Assembly: GCA_030524055.1 (NCBI GenBank)
Contig: JAUNHH010000010.1
Coordinates: forward strand, 1 to 64,000
Reading direction: 5' to 3'
Source of the DNA: Actinomycetaceae bacterium
GTDB lineage: Bacteria; Actinomycetota; Actinomycetes; Actinomycetales; Actinomycetaceae
Length of the DNA: 64,000 nucleotides
The position numbers were made by a program, and so were the translations under genes. The number at the start of each line of letters is the position of its first letter. Positions within the stretch are counted from its first letter, which is position 1. Under the pieces are notes generated by a model. It did no database searches. It saw only the letters and a program-made list of their open reading frames with translations, and was not told the origin of the DNA. Positions 31,351 through 43,355 of the stretch are shown here, piece by piece.

Positions 31351-31938
31351 ATGGGCTCGTCATATCCAGATGCATCGCATTCGGCGTCACAACCGCCAGG
31401 CACTGCCGAAGACAAGGAGGTCCTCGGCCCCGAGGATATTTCCCGCTCCCTGTCACGCATTGCCTACGAAATCGTTGAACGCAACCGCGGCGGAGATATT
31501 GTCATTGCTGGCATCCCCACAGGTGGGGCCACGCTGGCACGCCGCCTCATTAACCGGCTCCGCGAAATCGCAGGCATCGACGCTGATCTGGCCATTATTG
31601 ACACCACCATGTTCCGCGACGACCTGGCCAAACAACCCCTGCGTGCACCAAAAGAAACCCTGGTTCCGCCCACCGGTATTGACGGGCGCACTATCGTCCT
31701 CGTCGATGACGTCCTCTACACCGGACGCACCATTAAAGCTGCCCTAGACGCTCTGGGCACACTTGGCCGGGCAGCAACAGTTCAACTGGCGGTCCTCGTT
31801 GATCGCGGGCACAGAGAACTACCCATCCGGCCCGACTTTGTGGGCAAAAATATCCCCACCTCACGTAATGAAACAGTGACTATCCTTTTGGCGGAACAAG
31901 ACGGACGTGACGCCGTACTCCTCGGGAAGAAGGCGTGA
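31351..31938 (+). CDS. pyrR: PyrR, pyr operon regulator / uracil phosphoribosyltransferase
   Basis: A 195-residue phosphoribosyltransferase-fold RNA-binding regulator. [16 protein letters not shown] opens the domain, the PRPP motif is [18 protein letters not shown], and [20 protein letters not shown] is the PyrR C-terminal signature. The first 25 residues ([21 protein letters not shown]) form a polar extension. ATG 31351 has GGAGG 5 bases upstream. It leads pyrR-pyrB-pyrC-carA-carB-pyrF and a PyrR-type hairpin overlaps its own ribosome site, implying autoregulation in response to UMP. Confidence 0.93.
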   Translation: MGSSYPDASHSASQPPGTAEDKEVLGPEDISRSLSRIAYEIVERNRGGDIVIAGIPTGGATLARRLINRLREIAGIDADLAIIDTTMFRDDLAKQPLRAPKETLVPPTGIDGRTIVLVDDVLYTGRTIKAALDALGTLGRAATVQLAVLVDRGHRELPIRPDFVGKNIPTSRNETVTILLAEQDGRDAVLLGKKA

Positions 31939-31939
31939 C

Positions 31940-32932
31940 ATGAGCTTGAATCACCTCATTACTATTCGCGACCTGGACTATCGCGAAGCCGTCCTTATCC
32001 TTGATACGGCCGAGCAAATGGCCGCCACCCAGTCACGCCGCGTCAAGAAACTTCCCACCTTGCACGGACGCACTGTTGTCAACCTTTTCTTTGAGGACTC
32101 CACCCGTACCCGTCTGTCTTTTGAGGCAGCTGCTAAACGCCTCAGCGCTGACGTCATTAACTTCTCCGCGAAAGGCTCATCCCTGTCAAAAGGGGAGTCC
32201 TTAAAAGACACTGCCCTCACTTTGGAGGCAATGGGCGCGGACGCCGTTATCGTGCGGCATTCATCCTCGGGTGCGGCCCACCGCCTGGCCCACGCGGGCT
32301 GGATGGATCTGCCCGTGCTGAATGCTGGCGATGGCACCCACCAGCACCCCACGCAGGCTCTTCTCGACGCGATGACCTTACGTCGCCACTTCAAGCGTGA
32401 CGCTGCCGACCCAAATGTGGATCCTGTTGCGCCGGGGACAGATCTGAAAGGCGCGAAAGTTGTGATTGTGGGCGATGTGCTGCATAGCCGTGTGGCCCGC
32501 TCGAATGTTGATCTTCTGTCGCTGTTGGGCGCTGATGTCACCCTGGTTGCTCCGCCTACGCTGTTGCCTGTGGGCGTTGAAGGTTGGTCGTGCCGGATTG
32601 AATATGACTTGGATGCGGCCATCGCTACCGAGCCTGACGCCATTATGATGCTGCGTGTTCAGCGTGAGCGGATGAGCGGCGCTGGCGGAGGCTTCTTCCC
32701 GTCCCCGGGCGAGTACCACTCTGCTTATGGCCTTGATCGTCAGCGTTTTGAAGCGCTGCCGGATACCTGCATTGTGATGCACCCTGGGCCGATGAATCGT
32801 GGTTTAGAAATCTGCGCTGAAGCAGCCGATTCGCCGCGTTCGGTCATTGTTGAACAGGTCGCCAACGGAGTGTCCGTGCGGATGGCCGCCCTCTATCTGC
32901 TGCTTGCCCCGGAAGGAACCTCCCATGACTGA
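31940..32932 (+). CDS. pyrB: Aspartate carbamoyltransferase catalytic chain
   Basis: A 330-residue enzyme that condenses carbamoyl phosphate and aspartate, the first committed step of pyrimidine synthesis. It shows [21 protein letters not shown] for carbamoyl phosphate binding, [34 protein letters not shown] and [12 protein letters not shown] near the C-terminus. The start is one base after the pyrR stop. No pyrI regulatory chain is present, as usual in actinobacteria. The gene overlaps pyrC by 8 bases. Confidence 0.96.
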   Translation: MSLNHLITIRDLDYREAVLILDTAEQMAATQSRRVKKLPTLHGRTVVNLFFEDSTRTRLSFEAAAKRLSADVINFSAKGSSLSKGESLKDTALTLEAMGADAVIVRHSSSGAAHRLAHAGWMDLPVLNAGDGTHQHPTQALLDAMTLRRHFKRDAADPNVDPVAPGTDLKGAKVVIVGDVLHSRVARSNVDLLSLLGADVTLVAPPTLLPVGVEGWSCRIEYDLDAAIATEPDAIMMLRVQRERMSGAGGGFFPSPGEYHSAYGLDRQRFEALPDTCIVMHPGPMNRGLEICAEAADSPRSVIVEQVANGVSVRMAALYLLLAPEGTSHD

Positions 32933-34250
32933 TTCACCCACCACTTCCCGCGACATTCTCATTCGTTCCGCTGACCTCCTTGGGGGCGGCCGCGGCGACA
33001 TCCTCGTGCGTGATGGTGTCATTATTTCTTTAGGGAACGAGGCCGGGGCGCAAGCTCATGACGCGGAAATTATTGACGCTGATGGCCTGATTGCTCTGCC
33101 CGGCCTGGTCGATATGCATACTCACCTGCGTGAACCTGGTGGGGAAGATGCGGAAACAATTTTTACGGGCACCCGTGCGGCTGCTGTTGGCGGCTACACC
33201 GCTGTTCATGCCATGGCCAACACTGACCCGGTTGCTGATACTGCCTCCGTCGTGGAACAGGTATGGGATCTGGGCAATAGCGCCGGGTGGGTTGAAGTAC
33301 GCCCTGTGGGCGCTGTCACCAACGATTTAGGTGGCAAACACCTATCGTCAATGGGGGCAATGGCGAATTCTCGGGCACAGGTGCGCGTCTTTTCTGATGA
33401 CGGCAAATGCGTGTCAGATCCAGTTCTCATGCGCCGCGCCCTCGAATATGTCAAAGCCTTTGATGGGGTAGTGGCGCAGCACGCCCAGGACCCGGAACTC
33501 ACTGATGGCGCCCAAATGAATGAGTCGCCGCTGTCTGGTGAACTCGGGCTGCCCGGTTGGCCAGCTGTCGCTGAAGAAGCCATTATTGCCCGCGATATTT
33601 TATTGGCGAAACATGTGGGATCTCGCTTGCATGTCTGCCACCTGTCCACTGCGGGCTCGGTGGAACTGATTCGCTGGGGCAAGCGCATGGGCGTGGATGT
33701 CACCGCGGAAGTTACTCCCCACCACCTTCTTCTCACCGAAGACCTAGCGTGTTCCTATGACCCGCTGTATAAGGTCAATCCTCCACTGCGTACAGCTGAA
33801 GATGTCGAAGCTGTCCGTGAGGGCCTGGCCGACGGCACCATTGACTGCATTGGCACCGATCATGCACCGCATCCTTTAGAGTCCAAAGACTGCGAATGGC
33901 AGGCTGGAGCTTTTGGGATGACTGGGCTGGAAACTGCGCTGCCTGTTGTGATTTCCACAATGGTGGAAACTGGCCGCCTGACCTGGGAAGACGTTGCCCG
34001 TGTCATGTCTACGGCACCGGCGCGGATTGGCCGCGTTGTCGGTCAGGGCCAGGGGCTGGTTGTGGGGGCGCCCGCGCATATTACTTTGCTGGATCCCACG
34101 GTGAAACGGATTGTTGATCCGCACCAGCAGTGGACGCGTTCAACGAATTCGCCGTTTACCGGCCGCGAATTACTTGGCCAGGTCATGTACACCTTCTATA
34201 AGGGTGTGGCCACAGTTGCCCAGGGTGCACCGATTGGCGCAAAGGAGTAG
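32925..34250 (+). CDS. pyrC: Dihydroorotase
   Basis: A 441-residue class I amidohydrolase that closes N-carbamoyl-aspartate to dihydroorotate. Metal-binding motifs are [15 protein letters not shown] (first two His), [11 protein letters not shown] (His) and [14 protein letters not shown] (Asp). [21 protein letters not shown] is typical of the type. ATG 32925 with GGAAGGA upstream overlaps the end of pyrB. NEAGAQ near the N-terminus is encoded by a one-mismatch copy of the iterated word (33037). Confidence 0.95.
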   Translation: MTDSPTTSRDILIRSADLLGGGRGDILVRDGVIISLGNEAGAQAHDAEIIDADGLIALPGLVDMHTHLREPGGEDAETIFTGTRAAAVGGYTAVHAMANTDPVADTASVVEQVWDLGNSAGWVEVRPVGAVTNDLGGKHLSSMGAMANSRAQVRVFSDDGKCVSDPVLMRRALEYVKAFDGVVAQHAQDPELTDGAQMNESPLSGELGLPGWPAVAEEAIIARDILLAKHVGSRLHVCHLSTAGSVELIRWGKRMGVDVTAEVTPHHLLLTEDLACSYDPLYKVNPPLRTAEDVEAVREGLADGTIDCIGTDHAPHPLESKDCEWQAGAFGMTGLETALPVVISTMVETGRLTWEDVARVMSTAPARIGRVVGQGQGLVVGAPAHITLLDPTVKRIVDPHQQWTRSTNSPFTGRELLGQVMYTFYKGVATVAQGAPIGAKE

Positions 34251-34253
34251 TCC

Positions 34254-35459
34254 ATGAGTGACGTCGCCCTTCTTGTTCTTGAAGATGGCGCTGTTTTTCG
34301 TGGGAATGCCTGGGGAGCGCGTGGGCGCTCCCTAGGTGAGCTCGTCTTTTCTACAGGAATGACGGGCTACCAGGAAACACTGACAGACCCGTCCTATCAC
34401 CGGCAGATTATTGTTCAGACTGCGCCACATATTGGCAATACCGGAATGAATGACGAAGACCCTGAGTCCTCGCGGATTTGGGTGGCGGGCTATGTTGTGC
34501 GTGACCCTGCGCGCCGCGCCTCGAATTGGCGTTCCCAGCGGGATCTTACTGATGAACTGCGTGAGCAGGGCATTATTGGGATTTCTGGTGTTGATACGCG
34601 CGCAGTCACGCGCCATATCCGCACCAAGGGCGCTATGCGTGCGGGGATTTTCTCTGGGGATGCCCTACCTTCTGGTGCGGAGCACCTTAGCGACCAAGTG
34701 CGCGACGCCCTGGTCCGTATTGTTCTTGAACAGCCGCAAATGGCAGGCAGTGCTTTAGCCAGTGAAGTGTCAACACCCGACTTTTATACGTATGAGCCTG
34801 CTGGTGACTATGCGGGCAAAGAGCCGGTTGCCACTGTTGTTGCTGTGGATTTAGGGATTAAAACGCGTACTCCTGAGCATTTAGCGGAAAGGGGAGTGCG
34901 GGTTCATATTGTTCCTAATACGGTGTCTTTTGCCGATATTGCGGCTTTGAATCCCGATGGCGTGTTCTTTTCTAATGGCCCGGGAGATCCTTCTAGTGCT
35001 GAGCATGAAGTGGATTTATTGCGGGCTATTTTGGACGCGCGTATTCCTTTCTTTGGGATTTGTTTTGGTCACCAGCTCCTTGGGCGTGCCCTGGGGTATG
35101 GCACCTATAAATTGCCTTTTGGTCATCGCGGTGTGAATCAGCCGGTGAAGGATTTGACCACGGGGAAAGTCGAAATTACCAGTCAAAATCACGGTTTTGC
35201 TGTGGATATTCCTATTCAGGAAGCCTCTATTGCGCCCCATGATGATGGCCGGTATGGGCGCGTTGAAGTCAGCCATATTTGCTTAAATGACGGGGTTGTT
35301 GAAGGTATTCGCGCCCTTGATATTCCCGCTTTTTCTGTGCAATACCATCCTGAAGCGGCTGCTGGCCCCCATGATGGTGAGCATCTTTTTGACCGCTTTA
35401 TCGCTTTAATGCGCCACTCAGACACTAATCAACACACCTCGTCAAAGGAATCTTCCTGA
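34254..35459 (+). CDS. carA: Carbamoyl-phosphate synthase small (glutaminase) chain
   Basis: A 401-residue glutamine amidotransferase subunit that feeds ammonia to CarB. The N-terminal domain starts [20 protein letters not shown], followed by [24 protein letters not shown]. The class I glutaminase has the nucleophile Cys in [18 protein letters not shown] and the His-Glu pair in [13 protein letters not shown]. It starts 3 bases after pyrC and shares TGATG with carB. Confidence 0.96.
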   Translation: MSDVALLVLEDGAVFRGNAWGARGRSLGELVFSTGMTGYQETLTDPSYHRQIIVQTAPHIGNTGMNDEDPESSRIWVAGYVVRDPARRASNWRSQRDLTDELREQGIIGISGVDTRAVTRHIRTKGAMRAGIFSGDALPSGAEHLSDQVRDALVRIVLEQPQMAGSALASEVSTPDFYTYEPAGDYAGKEPVATVVAVDLGIKTRTPEHLAERGVRVHIVPNTVSFADIAALNPDGVFFSNGPGDPSSAEHEVDLLRAILDARIPFFGICFGHQLLGRALGYGTYKLPFGHRGVNQPVKDLTTGKVEITSQNHGFAVDIPIQEASIAPHDDGRYGRVEVSHICLNDGVVEGIRALDIPAFSVQYHPEAAAGPHDGEHLFDRFIALMRHSDTNQHTSSKESS

Positions 35460-38400
35460 TGCCTCGCCGTACAGACTTAAGCTCTGTTCTTGTTATTGGA
35501 TCGGGCCCTATTGTTATTGGGCAGGCTTGCGAATTTGATTATTCTGGAACTCAAGCGTGCCGTGTCCTTAAAGAAGAAGGACTGCGCGTCATTCTGGTGA
35601 ATTCCAATCCGGCCACCATTATGACCGACCCGGAAATGGCTGACGCCACCTATGTCGAGCCCATTACTCCGGAAGTCCTCACCTCCATTATTGAAAAGGA
35701 ACGCCCTGACGCAATCCTTCCGACCTTGGGCGGACAAACGGCCCTGAACGCTGCTATTTCTTTGCACGAGGGCGGGGTCCTGGATCGTTTCAATGTGCGC
35801 CTTATTGGCGCCTCTATTGACGCGATCCGTGCTGGTGAAGACCGGGAGATCTTTAAAGGGGTCGTTGAGCGTTGTGGCGCCGAAGTAGCCCGCTCTGTTA
35901 TTGCTCATTCTCTGGAAGAGTGCCACGCGGCCGCGGAAACATTAGGTTATCCCCTGGTTGTGCGTCCCTCTTTTACGATGGGCGGATTAGGGTCAGGTTT
36001 CGCCCATACGCCTGAGGAACTTGATCGTATTGCTGGCGCTGGTCTCGCGGCGTCAATTACTACCGAAGTTCTCCTTGAGGAATCGATCCTTGGGTGGAAA
36101 GAATATGAACTCGAATTAATGCGGGACACGGCAGATAATGTCGTTGTTGTCTGCTCCATTGAAAATGTCGATCCTGTTGGTGTTCACACAGGCGATTCCA
36201 TTACCGTTGCCCCAGCACTGACATTAACAGACCGCGAATTACAGCGCCTACGCGATATTGGTATTGCCGTGATTCGTGAAGTCGGTGTTGATACTGGCGG
36301 ATGTAATATCCAATTCGCTATTCACCCGGATACGGGCCGCGTCATTGTCATTGAAATGAATCCGCGGGTGTCGCGTTCCTCGGCTTTAGCTTCTAAAGCC
36401 ACCGGATTCCCCATTGCAAAAATTGCTGCGCGCCTTGCCGTGGGCTATACCTTGGATGAGATTCCGAATGATATTACGGGGTCAACTCCGGCTTCCTTTG
36501 AACCCACATTAGATTATGTGGTTGTCAAGGTCCCGCGTTTTACTTTCGAGAAATTCCCCGAAGCAGACCCGACTTTGACAACCTCAATGAAAGCCGTGGG
36601 GGAGGCCATGGCTATTGGCCGCTGCTATACGGAAGCGTTGCAGAAAGCACTGCGTTCCATCGATAAAAAAGGCGTCCAATTCCATTGGGATGGGCCAACT
36701 CCCACTCCGGAGGAAACACGCGATCTTATTGCGGCGGCCGCCACAGCTACTGAAGGCCGTCTTGTTCAGGTTCAGCAGGCTATTCGTGGCGGTGCCACAA
36801 TCGAGGATCTTTTTGCCTCCACAAGAATTGATCCGTGGTTTTTGGACCAGATGGTTCTTCTTGACGAAATTGCCACTGAGATTGCCGGTGCCCGGGCATT
36901 AACGCGCGACATTTTGCACACCGCTAAACGGCATGGTTTTTCTGATGCGCAAATTGCCTCTCTTCGGGGAATGTCAGAAACGACTGTGCGGGAAATGCGA
37001 GCAGCATTTGATGTTCTGCCGGTCTATAAAACAGTGGATACCTGCGCCGCACAATTTGCCGCCCTCACGCCTTATCACTATTCGACGTATGACGAAGAAA
37101 ATGAGGTCTCCAAGCGGACTCGCGAAGCGGTCATTATTCTCGGTGCTGGCCCCAATAGAATCGGGCAGGGCATTGAATTCGACTATTCTTGCGTGCACGC
37201 GACAATGGCCCTTCGGGAGCGCTTTGACACCGTTATGGTGAATTGCAATCCAGAAACAGTCTCAACGGATTACGACATTTCTGATCGTCTCTATTTTGAG
37301 CCTCTCACCCTTGAGGATGTTCTCGAAATCTATCGGGTGGAATGTGAAGCCGGGCCTGTACGCGGCGTCATTGTCCAATTGGGTGGGCAAACCCCACTGT
37401 CTTTGGCAGATGGGCTCCAACAGGCAGGCGTCCCGATTTTAGGGACCAGTCCGGATTCGATCGCGCTGGCCGAAGACCGCGAATTCTTCGGTAAAGTCCT
37501 TGCCGCTACCGATTGCCCGGCCCCTGGCCACGATGTGGCTCACAGTATTGATCAGGTTCTTCCGGTTGCGGAAAAGGTCGGATACCCCGTCCTCGTACGC
37601 CCAAGTTTTGTGCTGGGTGGACGCGGAATGGAAGTCGTCAATGACGCTGCTGCCCTGAAAGATTATCTGGACGCTGCTGACGTTGACACCCTTTTCGAAC
37701 GCGGCCCGCTGCTGATTGACCGTTTCCTCCACGGCGCCGTCGAAATCGACGTTGACGCCCTTTTTGACGGCGAACAACTCTTTATGGGCGCCGTGATGGA
37801 GCACATTGAAGAAGCGGGGGTCCATTCTGGGGATTCTGCGTGCGTCCTACCCCCAATGACCCTGTCCAGCCGTGAGATCGCGCGTATTACCTCCTCAACA
37901 GAGCAAATCGCTCGGGGAGTGGGAGTACGGGGCCTGCTCAATATCCAATTCGCTCTCCTGTCGGACACCCTCTATGTCATTGAGGCCAACCCCAGGGCGT
38001 CGCGTACCGTACCTTTCGCTTCAAAGGCGACGGGCGTGCCATTAGCTAAAGCCGCTGCCCTCATCCAGGTAGGGGAGACCATCGCTTCTCTTCGCGAGGC
38101 CGGGGTTCTTCCTCCTCATGATGCCCGCCATTTACCTGAGGGCGGATCAATTGCTGTCAAAGAAGCAGTCCTTCCTTTCCGGCGCTTTAGGCGACGCGAC
38201 GGTTCTGTTGTCGATACGATCCTCGGCCCAGAAATGCGTTCAACCGGTGAAGTCATGGGTATCGACCATGATTTCCCCACAGCCTTTGCCAAATCTCAAT
38301 CGGGAGCATTTGGTGAAGTCCCCACCCAGGGCACCGTTTTTATTTCCATTGCCGATCAAGATAAACGCGCCATTGTTTTCCCTGTTCGACGCCTTGTGGA

Positions 38401-38755
38401 ACTGGGATTCACTATTTTGGCCACCGCGGGAACGGCTTCTGTTTTACGCCGGAATGGAATAACGGCACAGGTGGTCCGGAAATCCTCTGAGGGGCGCGGA
38501 CCCGATGGTGAGCCCACCGTTATTGACCTGATTAATGACGGCCAGATCGACATTATTGTCAACACCCCGCAAACCAGCGAAAACCGCCACGATGGCTACC
38601 AAATCCGCACGGCAGCCACAGCAAATGACCGGACCATTGTGACAACGCTCCAAGCCTTTAATGCGGTAGTCCAAGCCATTGAAGTGCGCCGCGGAGGCAC
38701 CTACCAGGTCCGTTCCCTCCAAGAATGGGATAAAGAGAGGGCAGCACATGTCTGA
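35459..38755 (+). CDS. carB: Carbamoyl-phosphate synthase large chain
   Basis: A 1098-residue enzyme with two homologous ATP-grasp halves (about 1-400 and 555-940), an oligomerisation domain between them (about 405-550) and a C-terminal MGS-like allosteric domain (about 945-1098: [33 protein letters not shown]). Both halves begin with the same sequence type ([42 protein letters not shown]). It makes carbamoyl phosphate for pyrimidines and arginine. HEGGV in the first half is encoded by an exact copy of the iterated word. The end overlaps pyrF by 8 bases. Confidence 0.97.
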   Translation: MPRRTDLSSVLVIGSGPIVIGQACEFDYSGTQACRVLKEEGLRVILVNSNPATIMTDPEMADATYVEPITPEVLTSIIEKERPDAILPTLGGQTALNAAISLHEGGVLDRFNVRLIGASIDAIRAGEDREIFKGVVERCGAEVARSVIAHSLEECHAAAETLGYPLVVRPSFTMGGLGSGFAHTPEELDRIAGAGLAASITTEVLLEESILGWKEYELELMRDTADNVVVVCSIENVDPVGVHTGDSITVAPALTLTDRELQRLRDIGIAVIREVGVDTGGCNIQFAIHPDTGRVIVIEMNPRVSRSSALASKATGFPIAKIAARLAVGYTLDEIPNDITGSTPASFEPTLDYVVVKVPRFTFEKFPEADPTLTTSMKAVGEAMAIGRCYTEALQKALRSIDKKGVQFHWDGPTPTPEETRDLIAAAATATEGRLVQVQQAIRGGATIEDLFASTRIDPWFLDQMVLLDEIATEIAGARALTRDILHTAKRHGFSDAQIASLRGMSETTVREMRAAFDVLPVYKTVDTCAAQFAALTPYHYSTYDEENEVSKRTREAVIILGAGPNRIGQGIEFDYSCVHATMALRERFDTVMVNCNPETVSTDYDISDRLYFEPLTLEDVLEIYRVECEAGPVRGVIVQLGGQTPLSLADGLQQAGVPILGTSPDSIALAEDREFFGKVLAATDCPAPGHDVAHSIDQVLPVAEKVGYPVLVRPSFVLGGRGMEVVNDAAALKDYLDAADVDTLFERGPLLIDRFLHGAVEIDVDALFDGEQLFMGAVMEHIEEAGVHSGDSACVLPPMTLSSREIARITSSTEQIARGVGVRGLLNIQFALLSDTLYVIEANPRASRTVPFASKATGVPLAKAAALIQVGETIASLREAGVLPPHDARHLPEGGSIAVKEAVLPFRRFRRRDGSVVDTILGPEMRSTGEVMGIDHDFPTAFAKSQSGAFGEVPTQGTVFISIADQDKRAIVFPVRRLVELGFTILATAGTASVLRRNGITAQVVRKSSEGRGPDGEPTVIDLINDGQIDIIVNTPQTSENRHDGYQIRTAATANDRTIVTTLQAFNAVVQAIEVRRGGTYQVRSLQEWDKERAAHV
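35766..35777 (+). repeat. Iterated 12-mer, copy in carB
   Basis: Exact plus-strand copy, read as H-E-G-G-V after the ATP-grasp segment [14 protein letters not shown]. Confidence 0.85.
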
Positions 38756-39596
38756 ACAGCTCGGTTTTGGCGATCGCCTCGCAGCGGCAATGACGGCTCA
38801 TGGGCCGATCTGCGTCGGTATTGATCCCCACCCGCATTTATTGCGTTCCTGGGGCTTGCCGGTGTCTGCGCACGGCGTTCGTTCCTTTGGCTTGACCGTT
38901 GTCGAAGCTCTTGGAGGACAGGTGGCTGCGTTTAAACCTCAGTCTGCTTTCTTTGAGGAATATGGCAGCGCGGGGGTAGCCGCTTTAGAAGAGGTGATTG
39001 CGGCCTGTCGGGAGGCAGGCAGCCTGTGCATTGTGGACGCTAAACGTGGCGATATTGGCTCCACCATGGAGGGATACGCTCGGGCCTATCTGACGGAAGG
39101 TTCTCCTTTAGCGGGGGATGCGGTCACCCTGTCGCCTTATCTTGGCGTGGGCGCCCTGGAGCCTGCCTTTGAGGCGGCGCTGGAGAATCACCGGGGGGTC
39201 TTTGTTTTGGCCCTCACTTCGAACCCTCAGGGCGCATCTGTGCAGCATGCGCGGCAATCGGATGGGACTGCAGTCGCCCGCAAAGTAGTTGAAGAGTTGA
39301 CTACCTGGAATGAAAAATGTAGCGCAGAACACATTTTTCCATTTGGGCTTGTGGTCGGGGCCACAGTTGGCGATGCGCTTCGGATGTTGCAGATTGACCT
39401 CAGTGGATTCAGTGGAGCAATTCTTAGCCCTGGTGTTGGTGCACAAGGAGCAGGATCATCGCAGCTCACAGCCGTTTTCGGAAATGCGCGCTCGCGCGTT
39501 CTCGCTTCGACCTCACGAGCAATTTTGGCTTCCGGACCTGATCAAGCGGGCTTGAGAACCGCCTTGAAGGAAGCTTGGAACTCCCTGAGTGAATAA
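38748..39596 (+). CDS. pyrF: Orotidine 5'-phosphate decarboxylase (type 2)
   Basis: A 282-residue TIM-barrel enzyme making UMP. It belongs to the longer PyrF subfamily with the catalytic motif [22 protein letters not shown]. The N-terminal [20 protein letters not shown] and the substrate loop [10 protein letters not shown], then [11 protein letters not shown], are also typical. ATG 38748 overlaps the end of carB. It is the last gene of the pyr operon here; pyrD and pyrE are not in the window. Confidence 0.95.
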   Translation: MSEQLGFGDRLAAAMTAHGPICVGIDPHPHLLRSWGLPVSAHGVRSFGLTVVEALGGQVAAFKPQSAFFEEYGSAGVAALEEVIAACREAGSLCIVDAKRGDIGSTMEGYARAYLTEGSPLAGDAVTLSPYLGVGALEPAFEAALENHRGVFVLALTSNPQGASVQHARQSDGTAVARKVVEELTTWNEKCSAEHIFPFGLVVGATVGDALRMLQIDLSGFSGAILSPGVGAQGAGSSQLTAVFGNARSRVLASTSRAILASGPDQAGLRTALKEAWNSLSE

Positions 39597-39620
39597 TGGC
39601 AAGTCTCATTTCTTAGACTT

Positions 39621-39651
39621 TTGACGCGACGACAGGCATCAATCCATGTCA
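39621..39651 (+). promoter_or_regulatory. Possible mihF promoter
   Basis: TTGACG at 39621-39626 is a good -35 match. A weak -10-like TGTCAT lies 19 bases on (39646-39651). It would initiate a transcript for mihF-gmk-rpoZ, whose first gene starts about 40 bases downstream after AAGGAG. Confidence 0.3.
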
Positions 39652-39689
39652 TTCTGGGGCCTCCCGGAATGTACAAGGAGTGATACTCA

Positions 39690-40001
39690 ATGGCTCTTCC
39701 AACCCTCACCCCAGAACAGCGCTCCGAAGCGCTGGCCAAGGCGACCGCAGCACGTCGTCGCCGCGCTGAAGTGAAGGCTGCCCTGAAGAATCGGGAGACA
39801 ACCCTGTCTGCCGTACTCGAGCTCGCTGACAAAGAAGAGGCAATTGCCAAGATGAAGGTTGTCTCGCTTCTTGAGTCCCTTCCGCGTGTGGGAGTCAACA
39901 CTGCGGCTCAGATTATGTCTGAGGTTCGCATTGCTCCCTCTCGCCGTGTGCGCGGTCTTGGACCGGTCCAGCGCGAGGAACTCGTCCGCCGTTTCGGCTG
40001 A
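39690..40001 (+). CDS. mihF: Actinobacterial integration host factor
   Basis: A 103-residue nucleoid protein of the mIHF/sIHF family. The N-terminal helix is rich in Arg and Lys (LAKATAARRRRAEVKAALKNRE). The helix-two-turn-helix region LLESLPRVGVNTAAQIMSEVRIAPSRRVRGLGPVQREEL binds DNA and constrains supercoils. It is essential in mycobacteria and affects development in Streptomyces (family knowledge). ATG 39690 follows AAGGAGTGATACTCA. The order mihF-gmk-rpoZ-coaBC-metK is conserved across actinobacteria. Confidence 0.95.
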   Translation: MALPTLTPEQRSEALAKATAARRRRAEVKAALKNRETTLSAVLELADKEEAIAKMKVVSLLESLPRVGVNTAAQIMSEVRIAPSRRVRGLGPVQREELVRRFG

Positions 40002-40019
40002 CCACCGATTAGTGGCACG

Positions 40020-40586
40020 ATGAGAGGTATGAAATCCCCTCGTCTCGTCGTCATTGTCGGCCCCAGCGGCGTCGGGAAGGGCACTGTCGTGCGTCGCCTC
40101 TTAGAGATGCACCCCGAGGTAGCCCTTTCTATCTCAGCCACCACTCGGTCGCCCAGACCGGGCGAAGTGGATGGCGTGAACTACCATTTCGTTACTGATG
40201 AGCAGTTTGATGATCTCATTGCCAGTGGCGGAATGCTTGAGTGGGCCCAGGTTTTTGGGACCCACAGGTACGGTACCCCCCGTCATGGCGTAGAAAGCGC
40301 TTTGGCGAGGGGTGTACCTGTACTCCTCGAAATTGATCTTGATGGAGCCCGGCAAGTTCGCCAGTCCATGCCCGAGGCCCTTTTTATTTTCCTCGCTCCG
40401 CCCTCGTGGGAAGAATTAGAACAGCGACTGATTGGGCGCGGAACGGAAACGCCCCAAGAGATTGAGCGCCGCCTGGCAACCGCGAAGCAGGAGCTCGCCG
40501 CCAAGGGCGAATTCGACCATATTGTGACCAATGACGATATTGATTCCACGGCTTCGCAACTGGCTCAGCTGATGGGCCTGGAGTAA
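40020..40586 (+). CDS. gmk: Guanylate kinase
   Basis: A 188-residue P-loop kinase phosphorylating GMP and dGMP. It shows [19 protein letters not shown] (Walker A), [22 protein letters not shown] for GMP binding, [29 protein letters not shown] and [15 protein letters not shown] with the lid segment [18 protein letters not shown] is encoded at a one-mismatch copy of the iterated word (40396). ATG 40020 is used; ATG 40029 is also possible because GAGAGG is too close to it to serve well. Confidence 0.95.
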   Translation: MRGMKSPRLVVIVGPSGVGKGTVVRRLLEMHPEVALSISATTRSPRPGEVDGVNYHFVTDEQFDDLIASGGMLEWAQVFGTHRYGTPRHGVESALARGVPVLLEIDLDGARQVRQSMPEALFIFLAPPSWEELEQRLIGRGTETPQEIERRLATAKQELAAKGEFDHIVTNDDIDSTASQLAQLMGLE

Positions 40587-40635
40587 ACTTCATTGCCGTG
40601 GCCAAAATGAGGGCCAATATTGAGGAGGAAAACGA

Positions 40636-40902
40636 ATGTCCGGAATCGTCGCGCAACCCGAGGGCATTACCTACCCACCTATCGACGATTTGTTGACCCG
40701 TGTGGATTCCAAGTATGCCCTGGTAATCTTTGCGGCGCGTCGTGCACGTCAAATCAACTCCTACAATCAGCAGCTTGAGCACAATATGATCCAATTCGTT
40801 GGCCCTGTTGTGGAAGCTGAACCCGATGACAAGCCTTTAGCAATTGCTCTGCGTGAAATCGACGAGGGAATGCTGACCCTCGATACTGCTCCAGGCGCCT
40901 GA
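40636..40902 (+). CDS. rpoZ: RNA polymerase omega subunit
   Basis: An 88-residue subunit that helps assemble RNA polymerase. It has the typical [37 protein letters not shown] and ends [24 protein letters not shown] lies 8 bases before the ATG. It sits between gmk and coaBC as in other actinobacteria. Confidence 0.95.
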   Translation: MSGIVAQPEGITYPPIDDLLTRVDSKYALVIFAARRARQINSYNQQLEHNMIQFVGPVVEAEPDDKPLAIALREIDEGMLTLDTAPGA

Positions 40903-40917
40903 GAAAGGCTTTGCGCT

Positions 40918-42162
40918 ATGCCCGCGACGATTATTCTTGGTGTCGGCGCGGGCATTGCTGCATATAAAAGCGCCCTTATTTTGCGTCAGCTCAGCAAAGC
41001 AGGGCACGATATTCATGTCATTCCCACCCCCGATTCTCAGCATTTTATTGAGCAGGCAACGTGGGCAGGTTTAAGTGGGAATCCGGTCCATACCGATGTG
41101 TTTTCCACCGGTTTAGCGGATCATATTGAATTAGCCCGCCACGCTGATCTCATTGTTATTGCCCCGGCCACAGCTGATCTTCTGGCTCGTCTGCGCGCGG
41201 GAATGGCTAATGACTTGCTCACCACTACCGTTTTAGCAGCCACCTGTCCGATTGTTCTTGCCCCGGCAATGCATTCGCAAATGTGGACTAATCCGGCCAC
41301 GGTAGACAATATTTCCCATTTACGAGGGCGGGGTTTCCACATTATTGACCCCGATACCGGGCCGCTGGGCAGCGGGGACTTTGGGGTGGGCCGGCTTCCA
41401 GAGCCGGATGTGATTTCCGCTTTCGCTTTATCTGTTCTGGAGGATTCACAAAAGGCGGCCCCCGCCGATTTAGCGGGATATCATTTCCTTATCAGTGCAG
41501 GTGGAACGCGCGAAGCTATTGATCCGGTGCGTTTTATTGGGAATGAATCCTCTGGCCGCCAAGGCACAGCATTAGCTGTTGCGGCAGCGCAGCGGGGTGC
41601 CAATGTCACCCTTGTGGCTGCGAATATTAGTCGCGATATTTTCGACGATGAGGGTGCCACTGACGCTGGTATTGAGATTGTGTCTGCGACAAGTGCCGCA
41701 GAAGTAGAAAAAGCAATTCTCTCGCGCTTGGATAGCACTGATGTATTGATTATGGCGGCCGCTATTGCTGATTTTCGCCCCGCCCTCGTCCAGCGCGAAA
41801 AAATCAAAAAAGACCCTGGCTCCACTGACGCACCCACCATTTCCTTAGAGCGCACCACCGATATTTTGGCCACTGCTGCCGCTGCCCCCAATCGCCCCTC
41901 AATTGTGGTTGGATTCGCAGCCGAAACGGGGGACCTGGCCACCGTACGGCGCCTGGGCGGTGAAAAAGCCCGCCGTAAAGGGGCCGATTTCCTTGTGATT
42001 AACCGAGTTGGGGACGGACATGGATTCGGCAATGTCCCCAATGAGGTCTTCATTGTCGATCACAACGGACGTGATATTGCTCAGGCTATCGGAACTAAAG
42101 CCGAGGTCGCCGTGAGAGTCCTTGACCAGGTTGCCGCCAAACTCGCTAGCATGGCTGGGTGA
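40918..42162 (+). CDS. coaBC: Bifunctional phosphopantothenoylcysteine decarboxylase / synthase
   Basis: A 414-residue coenzyme A biosynthesis enzyme. The CoaC flavoprotein domain (about 1-185) has [42 protein letters not shown] and [11 protein letters not shown]. The CoaB domain (about 190-414) has [41 protein letters not shown] and the dimer-active-site KIKKDPG. Two exact copies of the iterated word lie in the gene: 41322 gives LRGRGF, not the usual frame, and 41778 gives RPALV. The end overlaps metK. Confidence 0.95.
   Translation: MPATIILGVGAGIAAYKSALILRQLSKAGHDIHVIPTPDSQHFIEQATWAGLSGNPVHTDVFSTGLADHIELARHADLIVIAPATADLLARLRAGMANDLLTTTVLAATCPIVLAPAMHSQMWTNPATVDNISHLRGRGFHIIDPDTGPLGSGDFGVGRLPEPDVISAFALSVLEDSQKAAPADLAGYHFLISAGGTREAIDPVRFIGNESSGRQGTALAVAAAQRGANVTLVAANISRDIFDDEGATDAGIEIVSATSAAEVEKAILSRLDSTDVLIMAAAIADFRPALVQREKIKKDPGSTDAPTISLERTTDILATAAAAPNRPSIVVGFAAETGDLATVRRLGGEKARRKGADFLVINRVGDGHGFGNVPNEVFIVDHNGRDIAQAIGTKAEVAVRVLDQVAAKLASMAG
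41322..41333 (+). repeat. Iterated 12-mer in coaBC, unusual frame
   Basis: Exact plus-strand copy read as L-R-G-R-G-F, unlike the EGG frame used elsewhere. This is evidence that the DNA word rather than the peptide is retained. Confidence 0.85.
41778..41789 (-). repeat. Iterated 12-mer, second copy in coaBC
   Basis: Exact minus-strand copy, read as R-P-A-L-V beside the CoaB motif ADFRP. Confidence 0.85.
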
Positions 42163-43355
42163 CCCACAGCCTTCAACTTTTTACTTCTGAGTCCGTCACT
42201 GAAGGACATCCAGATAAAGTCTGCGACCGGATTTCTGATTCGATTCTCGACGCGATTCTGCACGAAGACCCCGCTGCACGTGTTGCCGTTGAAACAATGG
42301 TGACTACCGGTTTAGTTCATGTGGCAGGGGAAGTGACCACCAGTGCCTATGTGGAAATCCCCCAGATTGTCCGTGAGGAAATCTGCCGTATTGGATACAC
42401 ATCCTCAGCTGTGGGTTTTGATGGCGCTTCCTGCGGTGTCTCCATTTCTATTGGCGCCCAGAGCCCCGATATTGCGGGAGGGGTGAATACTGCGTTGGAA
42501 GTACGGGCAGGTTCCGGCACGGATGCACGCGACCAGCAGGGCGCAGGCGACCAGGGCCTAATGTTTGGGTATGCCTGTAATGACACCCCTGATCTCATGC
42601 CTGCCCCTATCTGGTTGGCTCACCGTTTCGCACGCCGTCTTGCTCAGGTCAGACATGAGGGCATAACCCCAGGTCTTCGCCCCGACGGCAAAACCCAGGT
42701 GTCACTGACCCACGACGGGTTGCGTTTTATTGGCGTAGACACCATTGTCGTATCCACCCAACACGATGAAGATGTCACTCAAGATCACCTTGAAGAGGCC
42801 ATTCGCACTCAGGTTATTTCCCCAGTATTGGAGGATTCTGGCCTTGATCTTGATTGGGACTCCGCGCGGATTCTGGTGAACCCCTCGGGACGTTTTGTTA
42901 TTGGTGGGCCAGCAGGGGACGCAGGACTGACAGGCCGGAAAATTATTGTGGATACCTATGGGGGAGCTGCCCGCCATGGGGGAGGAGCCTTCTCTGGCAA
43001 AGACCCCTCGAAAGTTGATCGCTCGGCGGCCTACGCGGCACGGTGGGTAGCAAAAAATATTGTCGCCGCAGGGCTGGCTAGCCGCTGTGAGTTGCAAGTG
43101 GCCTACGCAATTGGTCGGGCCCATCCAGTGGGACTCTATGTCGATACTTTTGGCACTGGGGAAATCGCGGATGCAGAAATTGCCCGTATTATTCCTGAGG
43201 TTTTTGATTTGCGGCCGGCAGGCATGATTGAAGACCTCGATTTGCTGCGCCCAATTTACGCGGCGACGGCGGCATATGGGCATTTTGGGCGCGAAGAATT
43301 CCCCTGGGAAGCACTAAATAAGGTCGAGGATTTACGATCGGCGGCAGGCGCATGA
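42159..43355 (+). CDS. metK: S-adenosylmethionine synthase
   Basis: A 398-residue enzyme making SAM from methionine and ATP. Motifs are [99 protein letters not shown] and GAFGREEF-like [14 protein letters not shown] 42159 overlaps the coaBC stop; the family motif begins a few residues later, which supports that start. The stop overlaps the next gene by ATGA. Confidence 0.97.
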   Translation: MTHSLQLFTSESVTEGHPDKVCDRISDSILDAILHEDPAARVAVETMVTTGLVHVAGEVTTSAYVEIPQIVREEICRIGYTSSAVGFDGASCGVSISIGAQSPDIAGGVNTALEVRAGSGTDARDQQGAGDQGLMFGYACNDTPDLMPAPIWLAHRFARRLAQVRHEGITPGLRPDGKTQVSLTHDGLRFIGVDTIVVSTQHDEDVTQDHLEEAIRTQVISPVLEDSGLDLDWDSARILVNPSGRFVIGGPAGDAGLTGRKIIVDTYGGAARHGGGAFSGKDPSKVDRSAAYAARWVAKNIVAAGLASRCELQVAYAIGRAHPVGLYVDTFGTGEIADAEIARIIPEVFDLRPAGMIEDLDLLRPIYAATAAYGHFGREEFPWEALNKVEDLRSAAGA

